Part shown: positions 15,993 through 25,892 of the stretch, one piece after another
Position numbering within the stretch: position 1 is the first letter of the stretch
Layout of the letters: each line of letters opens with the position of its first letter
Assembly (NCBI GenBank): GCA_964538355.1
Contig: CAZIFC010000003.1
Location: 62,001 to 126,000, forward strand
Direction of reading: 5' to 3'
Source: Bilophila sp964538355
GTDB taxonomy: Bacteria > Desulfobacterota > Desulfovibrionia > Desulfovibrionales > Desulfovibrionaceae
Length of the DNA: 64,000 bases
Translations under genes and position numbers: made by a program
Notes under the pieces: model-generated
Database searches by the model: none
Told to the model about the DNA's origin: nothing
Seen by the model: the letters and a program-made list of their open reading frames with translations, nothing else

Positions 15993-17736
15993 GTTTCGCT
16001 CCTTCGGCATTCCGTGATCCCGAATGCGCTTCCCAGAGTTGCCCGTAGAGGGGCGAGGCTTGCAGCAGTTCCGCATGCGTGCCCACGGCGGACACCCGCC
16101 CCCCGTCCATGACCACGATGCGATCCGCGCGGACGATGGTGGAAAGGCGGTGTGCGATGACCACCAGCGTCTTGTTTCTGACAAGGCGGCTGATCGACTC
16201 CTGAATGAAGGCCTCGTTTTCGGGATCGGCGAAGGCCGTCGCTTCATCCAGCACCACAATGGGGCTATCCTTGAGCATGGCCCGCGCGATGGCGATGCGC
16301 TGGCGTTCCCCCCCGGAAAGGCGCGCCCCCGCATCCCCGGCAAAGGTCTCGTAACCGTTCGGCAACGCCTTGATGAAACCGCACGCGGCGGCCTCCGCAG
16401 CCGCTTCCACTTCCCGGTCAGGGGCCTCCGGCCTGCCGAGGCGGATGTTTTCTCGCAGGCTGGCATTGAACAGGAAATTGTCCTGCGAGACGTAGGCGAT
16501 GCACTGCATGACCTGAGCCAGCGGGATGTTGCGTACATCCACCCCGCCGAGCAGGATCCGCCCGCGCTCCGCCTCCCAAAAGCTGACAAGCAGCTTGGCA
16601 AGCGTAGACTTGCCCGAACCGGACGGCCCTACGATGGCGGTCATGCCGCCTTCCGCAATCTCGAAAGACACATCCCGCAAGACCTCCCGCCCTGCCCCCG
16701 TATAGGAAAACGACACCTCATCAAACGCAATCCCGTGCCCGCGCAACGGCACAGGGCTGGAGGGGCGTGCCATTTCCGCACGCTTCAGCAGCTCGGAGAC
16801 TTCTTTGAGGGTACTGTCCATCATGGCGAGGCTGTCCGTGTAGCCGAGTGCCTGCAAGACCGGCTGGACAAGCCCCAGCGACAGAATGAAGCAGGTGATC
16901 GCTGCGGGGGCGGACAGCGTGCCATCCATGTGGAAATACACCCCGGCTGGCAGTACGGTGATCAGCGAGGCCGGGGCAATGGCCATGCCCGCAACGTAAT
17001 AGCCGCTGGTGGCGCGGAACCAGTCTTTCATGGCGTCCCGGTTGGCCCTGACCGCCGCCACGAACTTCCCGTAGGAGGCCGAGGACTGGTTGAACGCCTT
17101 GATGACCTCGATCCCGTTGATGTATTCCACAATGGCGGCATTCATGCCCTTTCCCGCCTCCTGAACCGCGGCATACCGCTCCGCGTAGTCTCTGGTCATG
17201 CCCATGTAGCAAAACAGCCCCACCGGAAGCGTAGCCAGTGCCAGCAGTGCCATGCGCCAGTCCAGCCAAAACAGGTAGGCGGCCATGAACACCGGAACGA
17301 GCAGGTTTGAGGTCAGTTCGGGGATGAGGTGCGCGAGGGGAACCTCCATCTTTTCCACCGTGTCCACGATGAGCGTCTTGAGCTTGCCGGAAGGCGTTTC
17401 AAGCACGCTGCCCAGCGGCATCCGTGAGAGCTTTGCCGCCATGTCCGTCCTGATGCCTTTCAAGATGGCGAAGGCCGCGCGGTGGGAGAGCACGGTGGAT
17501 GCCGTGCCCAGCCCCACGCGCCCGGCCTGCCCCAGCAGGGCGAACAGGGCAAGGAGGAGCAGGCTTCCGGGGGTCGCCGTACCCGTGTACAGATCCACAA
17601 TCATAAACGATACCGCGAAATACGGCACCATGCCCGAGGCCACTCCGCATACGGCAAGGGCCACCGAAGCGGCGAGAAGCCCGCGGCAAGGCCGTGCGAA
17701 GGACAGCAACAGGCCAAGGCTGTTCGTGTTTTCCAT
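15985..17736 (-). CDS. ABC transporter, permease-ATPase (YbtP/IrtA-like half)
   Basis: A 583-residue half-transporter with an N-terminal six-helix domain and a C-terminal ATPase: Walker A VGPSGSGKSTLAKLL, signature LSGGERQRIAIARA, Walker B VVLDEATAFADPENE. The DEATAFADPE form and the segment SGKLKTLIVDTVEKMEVPLAHLIPEL are typical of the siderophore-importing YbtP/IrtA group. It lacks the N-terminal siderophore-reductase domain of IrtA. It begins 2 nt after the cysE stop and overlaps the second ABC gene, so cysE and both ABC genes are one transcriptional block. Confidence 0.85.
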   Translation of the reverse strand: MENTNSLGLLLSFARPCRGLLAASVALAVCGVASGMVPYFAVSFMIVDLYTGTATPGSLLLLALFALLGQAGRVGLGTASTVLSHRAAFAILKGIRTDMAAKLSRMPLGSVLETPSGKLKTLIVDTVEKMEVPLAHLIPELTSNLLVPVFMAAYLFWLDWRMALLALATLPVGLFCYMGMTRDYAERYAAVQEAGKGMNAAIVEYINGIEVIKAFNQSSASYGKFVAAVRANRDAMKDWFRATSGYYVAGMAIAPASLITVLPAGVYFHMDGTLSAPAAITCFILSLGLVQPVLQALGYTDSLAMMDSTLKEVSELLKRAEMARPSSPVPLRGHGIAFDEVSFSYTGAGREVLRDVSFEIAEGGMTAIVGPSGSGKSTLAKLLVSFWEAERGRILLGGVDVRNIPLAQVMQCIAYVSQDNFLFNASLRENIRLGRPEAPDREVEAAAEAAACGFIKALPNGYETFAGDAGARLSGGERQRIAIARAMLKDSPIVVLDEATAFADPENEAFIQESISRLVRNKTLVVIAHRLSTIVRADRIVVMDGGRVSAVGTHAELLQASPLYGQLWEAHSGSRNAEGAKHV

Positions 17737-17738
17737 GT

Positions 17739-18638
<900 letters not shown>

Positions 18639-18686
18639 AAGGAACATCCTTTCTGAATCGTAAACGGGTTACGGAGGAACAACGCG

Positions 18687-19784
18687 TCAGGGAAGCAGCC
18701 GGACGAGTGCTTCCGCCTTCTCTCCATACGGGGCCAGAAGCGTTTTCATAGGCTCGGACATGTCCAGCTCGGCGATAAGCCCGGCAAGCTCTTCGTAGTC
18801 GATCTCGGCCTGCTCGTAGAATTGCCGCACCGTCTCCGCGGAAAGCGTGCCGTTGCGGATCTGGTTGCAGAACTCAAAATCGACATAGCTGTTGGTATTG
18901 TTGAGATAGGCCATGTACGCCCACAGCTTGACGAGGCGGCACCCCGAGGCGATGTACGTCTTGGAGAACCGCTTGATCGGCAGCCACTGGAGGCGTTCGC
19001 GCACATGGCGCATCATGGCTTCGGGGCGGTAGGGGAAATACTGGAACGGGAACAGCAGTTCCGTGCCCTCCACATGGATGGAATCGGGGAACAGCGGCAG
19101 TTCCGGCTCTCCGTAGTGCTCCCGCCAGCGGGCCAGAGCCTTGCCCGTCTCCTCGGACAGCGTTTCCATAAGGAACTCGATGAGCACATCCTGTTCCGGG
19201 GTGTTGTGGATGCTTTCGCCCATGAGGAAAATCTGATCCGGGTTGTGGCCTGAGAACACCAGCGGAATGCCCATGCGCCGGGCGAACGCGCACGCCGAGT
19301 GGATGAGGAAACGCCCGCAGAACGTGCACACCTGCCCGCCGTCCGGCTGGAGCAGGGCCTTCTCGGTGAACAGGAACCGGTAGTAGCGGCGCATGGCCTC
19401 CGGTTCCTGCCGGAAAACGACGTAGGGCAGATCCAGCTTCCGGGCGATGGTCTTGGCGTTCTCGAACGTCTCCGGGTATTCGTAGTTGATGTCGATGATC
19501 AGGCCGAGGAGCCGCATCCCGTAGGTTTCCTTCAGGAGATCCGCGAGATACGCGCTGTCCTTGCCGCCGCTCATCATGATCAGCCCCTCGTAGGGCCGGG
19601 TGCCGCGCACGCGGTCCAGATGGGCGGCAAAGCGTTTTTCCAGCGCATCCCAGTCGCGCCGGGCCTCTTCCGGGGCCGGCTTGGCGCACAGGGAGCATAC
19701 CCCTTCCTCATTGAGCGTGACCTTGTGGAAGGGATCGTTCTGAAGGAAGCATTTCTTGCAGACGTGGTTCGTATAGCGAAACAT
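18687..19784 (-). CDS. PP-loop ATP pyrophosphatase with N-terminal zinc ribbon
   Basis: A 365-residue protein. An N-terminal zinc-ribbon-like part (CKKCF and CSLC, residues about 8-40) is followed by the PP-loop SGGKDSAYLADLL near residue 75 and a central CTFCGRF motif near residue 165, then GHNPDQIFLMGES. The PP-loop adenylates a carbonyl or a base. The Cys arrangement resembles both the N-acetyl-sugar amidotransferase (WbpG) group and the TtuA/TtcA sulfur-transferase group, which hold a zinc or Fe-S site. It may therefore amidate or thiolate a small molecule or carrier-bound intermediate of this island. The true substrate is unknown. The start at MFRYTNHVC has AAGGAAC upstream. Confidence 0.7.
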   Translation of the reverse strand: MFRYTNHVCKKCFLQNDPFHKVTLNEEGVCSLCAKPAPEEARRDWDALEKRFAAHLDRVRGTRPYEGLIMMSGGKDSAYLADLLKETYGMRLLGLIIDINYEYPETFENAKTIARKLDLPYVVFRQEPEAMRRYYRFLFTEKALLQPDGGQVCTFCGRFLIHSACAFARRMGIPLVFSGHNPDQIFLMGESIHNTPEQDVLIEFLMETLSEETGKALARWREHYGEPELPLFPDSIHVEGTELLFPFQYFPYRPEAMMRHVRERLQWLPIKRFSKTYIASGCRLVKLWAYMAYLNNTNSYVDFEFCNQIRNGTLSAETVRQFYEQAEIDYEELAGLIAELDMSEPMKTLLAPYGEKAEALVRLLP

Positions 19785-19873
19785 CTTGTTCCTTGTTTGT
19801 TGGCGCGGCGGCCCGCCCTGATCCCGGAGGCAGCCCCTCCGAGGCGGCCTGTCCGCGCATGAACGGGTAAGGG

Positions 19874-22800
19874 TTACTTTCCGGCCCCCCCCGAGGCGAG
19901 GCTCCGGCACTGGTGAACCAACGCTTCAAGGCGGATGCGGACGCCGAGATCGGCCTGCCCGCTGAATCCTACGGTCATAAACGGGGTTCCGGGGAACAGG
20001 GAACGGAAACGCCCTTCGAGGCCCTGAATCACCGTCCCCGGTACGCAATTGAAGGGAATGGCGTGGATAATCCCGCTGATGCCGCTCCTGGCCATTTCCA
20101 CGGACGCGCCGAATCCAAGCCCGGCATCAAGGCTCAGGCCGCTCTGTCCGATGATCTCCCAGATGGGTTTTTCATACGGATCGGGAAGCGCGGAGGCCGC
20201 GTGGCGGCGCAGCTTGCGCTCGATGCGGTTGAGGATGCCGTGCTGGACGCGGTGGACGAACGCCTTGACGCGGTGCCGCCCCAGTTCCTGAAAATACCGC
20301 TGCTTGTAGAGCGAGTACCACAGCACTTCCATGATCGCGGGCATGCGGATTTCCCCGCCCATCTGCTCCACGCTCTGGATGATGTTGTTGCTGGCGTAAT
20401 CCACGTTGCGGAGGTACGCCTCGCCCACAAGTCCGATCAGGGGACGCGGCCTGCTCCGATCCACAGGCACGGCGCGCATGGCTTCCACCATGCCGATCAC
20501 GGCCCGCTCAACGTCGCCTTTCGCCTCAACCACCTCGACGAGCCGGTCAAGGCAGGCGTAATAGGCCCTGTCCGTGTCCCCCTCCCCGGTCTCGTAGGGC
20601 CGGGTGTGCAGCCGCAGCTTTTCCAGAATGTCCGCAGCGATGAAGCCGCGCCACGCCAGCATGCCGCAGGAGGCCCCGGACATGATTGCGTGGAGCTTGC
20701 GGTTTGCCCCCTGATACTCGTCCACGAGGGCCGCCTCGCCGAGGCCTTGGTCCTCGAAGACAATCTGCTGGAGGGTATTAAAAAGATCATAGCGGCAACT
20801 CCCGCACGAGCCGGGCATGAAGAACGCGGCCCTTGCCGGGTCCACGCCGTCCTCCTTGAGCAGGCGCACCATATCCCCGGTCATGAGCGTGCAGGGCAGG
20901 CACTCCTTTCCGTCAAGGCAGCGGCGGCCCCACTCAAGGCTCCGCTCGTCGGGCGGCGGGAGGAGTTTGGCGTTGATGCCGTGCGCCCTGAGCGCGGCGG
21001 CCCACACCGCCATGCCGTTGGCGGCATGGGGCAGGTACAGCACGCGATCTCCGTCGGGATCGAATTCCGTCTTGTGCGGACGCCGGGGGGCGAGTTCCCG
21101 CCCGGCGTCGAAGTTCGCCACCGCGTCGAGGAACGCCTCGCAGCGCGTGACCACGCCCGCCTCGGCGGAATGCTCGTCAATTTCAAGGAGCAGGAACGGC
21201 TTTTCGCCCATTTCCCGGCCAAAGAAGCGCGGGTACATGGAGTCGTTGACGCAGCCGAAGTTCGCCAGATAGATGGCGTTGAGCCGCGCGTCCCGCCGGA
21301 TGATGTCGGCGGCGGCAAGCGTGCGCTGGCCCATCGCAAGCGTCATGTTGCGCCACGCCTCGCCCACATCCGGCGAGTGGAACAGATCCAGCAGATCGCC
21401 GGGGATGGTCTGGATGCCCATGCCCCGCAGGATGCGGGCAAGGTTCATGTTGGTTCCGGGGTCGTGGATGTTGTGGGCCTTGCCCACCAGCACCACGGCC
21501 TTGCCGTCCGGACCCAGCGCGTCAAGAGCCTCCCTGCCGAGGGCGTTGCGGGCCTCCCGGAACCGGGCCTGCGCGGCATAGGCCTCATCGCAGGCACGCC
21601 GCAGCTCCGCCTTTGACGACACCCCGAGGGACGCCGCCGTGCGTTCCAGTTCGCGCAGCACCTGCTCGCGCCCCATACGAAAATGCAGGGCCGGACGGAG
21701 CAGCCGGATGCCGGAGTCCTCCAGCTTGAACGCCTCGTTCACCAGATCGGGGATAAACTGGATGTAGCTGCAATGGTTGGCATAAGGATGCGCCTTCGCG
21801 GTGGGGAAAGTTTCCCGCAGAGCCGGGATGAGCATGGACTCGGCCCTGCCTTCCAGCACGGCGGCCTTCATCCACGCCGCATGTCCGTGCGCCACTTTGG
21901 TGGGGAAGCAGGTGGCACTGGCGACCCCGGAAACACCCTGCCGGACGATCTCCGCGTTGGTGGGCGGCGAAAGCAGGAGCGAAAAGCCCAGTTCCGAGAA
22001 AAAGGCCTGAAAGAACGGGAAATATTCATGGAAGGTCAGCATGCGGGGATAGCCGATGACGCCTCTTGCCCCCGCCTCCCCCTTCGGCTGATAGGCGGAC
22101 ATGAGCAGGCGTTCACGCTCCGCAAACAGATCGCGCAGGCTCCCGCCTTCCGAAGAACGCCGCACCTCATACCGTTCGCATCGTCCGCCGTAGAACAGGG
22201 GCCGATGCCCTTCAACCAGTATCTTGCTGATGTCACACTGGTTCGCGCACAGCCCGCACTGAAAGGATTCCTGCCGGTATCCTTTTTCGAGCACGCCGAA
22301 CCCCCTGAATCCGGTGGCGAATTCCGGCGTTTCCAGCATCTTGCGCCGCGCGATGAGGCAACACCCGATGGCCCCCATCACCTCGTTGTGCGGGGGAACC
22401 GTAACCGTCTTCCCGGTGAGCCGCTCAAACGCCGCAAGCACCGCCCCATTGAAGGCCACCCCGCCCTGAAACAGGATATGCTCGCCCACGGGCCGTTTTT
22501 CCACGACCCTGTGCAGGTAGTTGGTGGCGATGCTGTAGGCCAGCCCTCCGGCGATGTCGCTGACCGGCGTGCCCCGCTGCTGGTGGCGCACGACCTCGGA
22601 ATCGATAAAGACGGTGCACTGCTCGCCGCAATCCACGGGATGTCCGGAGGCGAGGGCCAGCCGCGCGAAGTCCCGCTTGATGCTGATGCCGAGCTTTTCC
22701 GCCTGCTCTTCAAGAAAGCTCCCTGTCCCGGCGGCGCAAGCCTTGTTCATGGTGAAATCCTTGACGAGACCGCCCTCCAGCCGGATGTATTTGGAATCCT

Positions 22801-24295
22801 GCCCTCCGATCTCGAAAATGGTGTCCACGTCCGGGCGGATGAACGCCGAAGCCGTGGCATGGGCCGTGATCTCGTTGACCACCACGTCCGCCCCCACCAT
22901 ATCCCCGATAAGGTGGCGTCCCGAACCCGTCACGCCCACCGCCCGTATGTCCGCACGCTCCCCGTACCGCTCAAGGATGTCCCGAAACCCCGTCCGCACC
23001 GCCTCAATCGGACGGCTGGCGGTCATCAGGTAATACTTCGCCACAACCTCGCGGTTTTCATCCATAAGCACGATGTTGGTGGAGATAGAACCGATGTCGA
23101 TGCCGAGAAAGAGCCGGGTGCGGCACACCAGCGGCAGGCAGAGGCTGCTCCGGATCGAGTCGCCGTCGTCCGCCGGGGGCGGGAAAGCCGCCGGATCACG
23201 GGGTGCGGAGGACGGAGAGCCGCCCTCCGGGATGCGCGCCTCGGGACGCCCCGGCAGGCCGCGCGTTTCCGCTCCGTCCGGCAGGGAGGAGGTGGACGGA
23301 CGGAGCGGCGGAAGCCCTTCGGAGGTATCCGGCCCGGCATCCGAGGAACCACGGCATCCCGGCGGAGGCACGCTGACGGGCTGCAACGGAACCAGCGTTT
23401 TCATGGGCACCCGCTGCCGAAGCCCTTCCCGGAACGCGTCCACCCCCCGGTAGGGTACGGCTTCCTGCTGCCCCAAAAGCAGGGACAACGCCGCGCCGAA
23501 AGCTCCGGCAAGCGCGAACGCCTCGGGCACGAACAAGCCATCCTCCTCAAGGCGCAGGACGGAGCGCAGGGCCTTGACCACGCCCGCGTTGGCGGCGACC
23601 CCGCCGACCAGTGCCACGGGCAGTTCCAGAGCCTTCACGCCCAGCACGTTGGCCTTGAAACTGCGGGCCAACGCGAAGCACAGCCCGGCTACGATATCCT
23701 CCACAGGGGTGCCCTTCTGCTGGAGGTGGATCATGTCCGACTTGGCAAACACCGAACAACGCCCCGCAATGCGGGCAGGCGTCCGCGACCGGAGCGCGGC
23801 CTCCCCGAATTCGCTTTCAATGTCCAGCCCGAGGCGGGTAGCCTGCTGATCGAGGAAACTGCCCGTGCCGGACGCGCACATGGAGCTGACCGAAAAATCC
23901 TTGAGCCGCAGGCCGTTCCCCTCCCCGGCTGGCTCAAGCTGGATATACTTGCTGTCCTGCCCGCCGATGTCGATGACGGAACGTGCCTGCGGATAAAGAG
24001 CCGAAGCCGCCCCCACCTGCGCGATGACCTCATTGACGGCGCATGCGCCGAGCAGCCGGGCGATACGCTCCGCGCCCGTGCCCGTTACCGCCGCAACAAT
24101 GGCGGAATGCCTCCGCTCCAGTGCCTCAAGCTCGGCGCACAACACCTTGTCCGGCTGCCCGTGGTGGCGGATGTATCGGCTGTACAGAGGCGTCCCCATC
24201 CTGTCGAGCAGGACGGCATCAACGCTTGTCGAGCCGATGTCCAGGCCAAGAATACGGGTTTCCGCCGCAAAACCGGAAAAAGACGAAACGCTCAT
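19874..24295 (-). CDS. Giant acyl-CoA dehydratase activase-like protein (two ASKHA domains plus dehydratase-like region)
   Basis: About 1473 residues. Two BcrA/BadF/HgdC-type ATPase domains lie in tandem, starting near RILGLDIGSTSVD (about 13) and LFLGIDIGSISTN (about 395). Each has the GGQDSKYI motif and the Fe-S Cys motif (CASGTGSFLDQQA near 141; CAAGTGSFLEEQAE near 520). A Pro/Ser-rich linker (about 310-390) separates them. CGLCANQC (about 683) begins a DUF2229-like region, and the last part is dehydratase-component-like, with GKECLPCTLMTGDM near 1130 and CGSCRYD near 1166. Such proteins use ATP to drive low-potential electron transfer; the reaction of this large form is not known. The ATG at 24295 overlaps the SDR stop (ATGA), so it is translationally coupled into the island. 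An ATG two codons upstream is the alternative start. Confidence 0.8.
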   Translation of the reverse strand: MSVSSFSGFAAETRILGLDIGSTSVDAVLLDRMGTPLYSRYIRHHGQPDKVLCAELEALERRHSAIVAAVTGTGAERIARLLGACAVNEVIAQVGAASALYPQARSVIDIGGQDSKYIQLEPAGEGNGLRLKDFSVSSMCASGTGSFLDQQATRLGLDIESEFGEAALRSRTPARIAGRCSVFAKSDMIHLQQKGTPVEDIVAGLCFALARSFKANVLGVKALELPVALVGGVAANAGVVKALRSVLRLEEDGLFVPEAFALAGAFGAALSLLLGQQEAVPYRGVDAFREGLRQRVPMKTLVPLQPVSVPPPGCRGSSDAGPDTSEGLPPLRPSTSSLPDGAETRGLPGRPEARIPEGGSPSSAPRDPAAFPPPADDGDSIRSSLCLPLVCRTRLFLGIDIGSISTNIVLMDENREVVAKYYLMTASRPIEAVRTGFRDILERYGERADIRAVGVTGSGRHLIGDMVGADVVVNEITAHATASAFIRPDVDTIFEIGGQDSKYIRLEGGLVKDFTMNKACAAGTGSFLEEQAEKLGISIKRDFARLALASGHPVDCGEQCTVFIDSEVVRHQQRGTPVSDIAGGLAYSIATNYLHRVVEKRPVGEHILFQGGVAFNGAVLAAFERLTGKTVTVPPHNEVMGAIGCCLIARRKMLETPEFATGFRGFGVLEKGYRQESFQCGLCANQCDISKILVEGHRPLFYGGRCERYEVRRSSEGGSLRDLFAERERLLMSAYQPKGEAGARGVIGYPRMLTFHEYFPFFQAFFSELGFSLLLSPPTNAEIVRQGVSGVASATCFPTKVAHGHAAWMKAAVLEGRAESMLIPALRETFPTAKAHPYANHCSYIQFIPDLVNEAFKLEDSGIRLLRPALHFRMGREQVLRELERTAASLGVSSKAELRRACDEAYAAQARFREARNALGREALDALGPDGKAVVLVGKAHNIHDPGTNMNLARILRGMGIQTIPGDLLDLFHSPDVGEAWRNMTLAMGQRTLAAADIIRRDARLNAIYLANFGCVNDSMYPRFFGREMGEKPFLLLEIDEHSAEAGVVTRCEAFLDAVANFDAGRELAPRRPHKTEFDPDGDRVLYLPHAANGMAVWAAALRAHGINAKLLPPPDERSLEWGRRCLDGKECLPCTLMTGDMVRLLKEDGVDPARAAFFMPGSCGSCRYDLFNTLQQIVFEDQGLGEAALVDEYQGANRKLHAIMSGASCGMLAWRGFIAADILEKLRLHTRPYETGEGDTDRAYYACLDRLVEVVEAKGDVERAVIGMVEAMRAVPVDRSRPRPLIGLVGEAYLRNVDYASNNIIQSVEQMGGEIRMPAIMEVLWYSLYKQRYFQELGRHRVKAFVHRVQHGILNRIERKLRRHAASALPDPYEKPIWEIIGQSGLSLDAGLGFGASVEMARSGISGIIHAIPFNCVPGTVIQGLEGRFRSLFPGTPFMTVGFSGQADLGVRIRLEALVHQCRSLASGGAGK

Positions 24296-25461
24296 GACCA
24301 TCCAAGCCCGCCAAGCGTTGAGGGGTGCGGCAGGAAGCCGATAGCGACGCAATAGTCCAGATAGCGGCGCAGCAGGGCCGGATCGGGCGGCGGGCAGCTT
24401 ATGCCCGAGCCTTTGAGCCGCCGCAACGTTTCGCTGGCATCAAAGATGGCGGGGGATTTCTCGTAATCGCCCAGATAGACGATCACGCTTTGCAGGCCGC
24501 GCAGAAAGAGTTCATCGTCCGCATCAAGGACTTCCTCAAGATAACGCTCCGCCGCCACGGTACGCACGGGGAATCCGTAGTCACGGATGATGTCCCAGAT
24601 TCTGGATTTGAGGATGGGCTGCGGGTTGCAGACATGGTATGTGCCCGGAGGCGTATCCGGCTGGCAGGCAATGTGGACGATAGCCGCCGCCGCGTAATCC
24701 ACCGGAGTCAGATCCATATAATCGTCGTCATACAGCGGCGGGGCCGTACGCATGAAGATATGGCCCTGAAGATGCAGGTACTGGGCATCGGACGTGATGT
24801 GCTTTTTGAAACGGCCTGTCTTCGAATCCCCCATGATGAAGCCCGGACGGAAAATGCGGACGCCGTGTCCGGCAAGCATGGCCGGGCGCAGGCGTTTTTC
24901 CGCCTCGTACTTTGTTTCGACATACACATTGGGGCATTCCATGCTTTCGTGGAAATCCGCCTCCGTGAACAGATTCTTGGGGTTGTCACAGCGGCGTCCG
25001 CTTACCGCCAGCGTCGAAATGTGGTTCAGCGTCTTGGGTGCTCCAACCGAGCAAAAGGCAAGCAGGTTTTCCGTACCCTGCACGTTCACCCGCAGGAACT
25101 GCTCCAGCTTGCCGAAATGCCAGAGCATGGCGGCGGCATGGAAAACCGTGCCCGTCCGTTCCGACAGTTCCGCATATGCCGCTTCGGAAAGCCCGAACCG
25201 CTCTTTTTCGAGATCCCCCTCCACAAGCACAATCCGCTCGGCGGGCCATGCGTCCACGGCATCCGTACCGAAAAGGAACCGCACGTTATCCATGAGCCTT
25301 GCCCGCCCGCCGTTCGCCCCTTCCGAACGGACCAGGCAATAGATCGGCATTTCGGTACGCTCGACAAGTTCCTTGAGAAGATACCCGCCGAGAAAGCCGG
25401 TGGCTCCGGTCAACAGCACGCCGGGCTGTCCGGCTCCCGGAAAAGAAAGCTTGTTCGTCAT
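24292..25461 (-). CDS. Thioester-reductase-like SDR protein
   Basis: A 389-residue NAD(P)-dependent extended short-chain dehydrogenase of the NAD_binding_4/thioester reductase type. The cofactor motif is VLLTGATGFLGGYLL; RVNVQGTENLL and the YVETK catalytic YxxxK motif follow. In NRPS systems this fold reduces carrier-bound thioesters to aldehydes or alcohols, or acts on fatty acyl-CoA. Here it is a free-standing protein. The start MTNKLSFPGAG has GGAG (within the previous gene) and lies 2 nt after the membrane-protein stop. Its stop overlaps the giant activase start. It might reduce the NRPS product or an acyl intermediate, which is inferred from context. Confidence 0.78.
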   Translation of the reverse strand: MTNKLSFPGAGQPGVLLTGATGFLGGYLLKELVERTEMPIYCLVRSEGANGGRARLMDNVRFLFGTDAVDAWPAERIVLVEGDLEKERFGLSEAAYAELSERTGTVFHAAAMLWHFGKLEQFLRVNVQGTENLLAFCSVGAPKTLNHISTLAVSGRRCDNPKNLFTEADFHESMECPNVYVETKYEAEKRLRPAMLAGHGVRIFRPGFIMGDSKTGRFKKHITSDAQYLHLQGHIFMRTAPPLYDDDYMDLTPVDYAAAAIVHIACQPDTPPGTYHVCNPQPILKSRIWDIIRDYGFPVRTVAAERYLEEVLDADDELFLRGLQSVIVYLGDYEKSPAIFDASETLRRLKGSGISCPPPDPALLRRYLDYCVAIGFLPHPSTLGGLGWS

Positions 25462-25463
25462 CT

Positions 25464-25892
25464 TCAACGCTCCAGAGAATAAGGAAATGCCGTCCAGTAC
25501 CGCCCATGCCGGAATGCGAGCAGCAGCATCAGCACTCCGAGGATCAGTCCGGCGGACATGAAAAGGAAAAGGGGCCATTTGGCAACGATGGGTGCGGGCT
25601 GTACGCCGGCAAGATCAAGCAGGGCTTCCAGAGCGGCCTGACCGAAGGCGAGGGCCGTATAGCCGCCCACAGCCGCCGTCCAGAGCCGATTGAGCGTCGT
25701 GCGGCACACAAAGCCCACAAGCTGTGAAAACAGTGCCAGCCCGTACAGAAAGTCGGCGGCATACATGGTGATCCAGTTCCACGGGGCAGGATCGGGATCG
25801 ATGACGCCAAGCAGGATCAGCGGCAGCGACATGGTGCACACCGCTGCAATGGGAAACCCGAGCACAACGACAAGGCGGGCATACAGTTTCAT
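25464..25892 (-). CDS. Small four-helix membrane protein, unknown function
   Basis: A 142-residue protein with about four hydrophobic segments (around residues 7-30, 43-63, 77-97 and 113-133) and no motif I can name. GGAGG precedes the ATG, which overlaps the stop of the saccharopine-dehydrogenase-like gene (ATGA); the next gene starts 2 nt after its stop. It is thus locked into the operon and probably works in the membrane with the RND exporter or in product handling. Not recognised as any family. Confidence 0.7.
   Translation of the reverse strand: MKLYARLVVVLGFPIAAVCTMSLPLILLGVIDPDPAPWNWITMYAADFLYGLALFSQLVGFVCRTTLNRLWTAAVGGYTALAFGQAALEALLDLAGVQPAPIVAKWPLFLFMSAGLILGVLMLLLAFRHGRYWTAFPYSLER

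Noticed and set aside
15993..16601. N-terminal extension of the second ABC transporter frame
   Set aside because: This stretch is another frame of the upstream ABC gene's ATPase domain. The real start at 15992 gives a complete half-transporter.
19913..24355. Long plus-strand ORFs opposite the giant activase
   Set aside because: The minus-strand product has two ASKHA domains with conserved motifs; the plus-strand frames show none.
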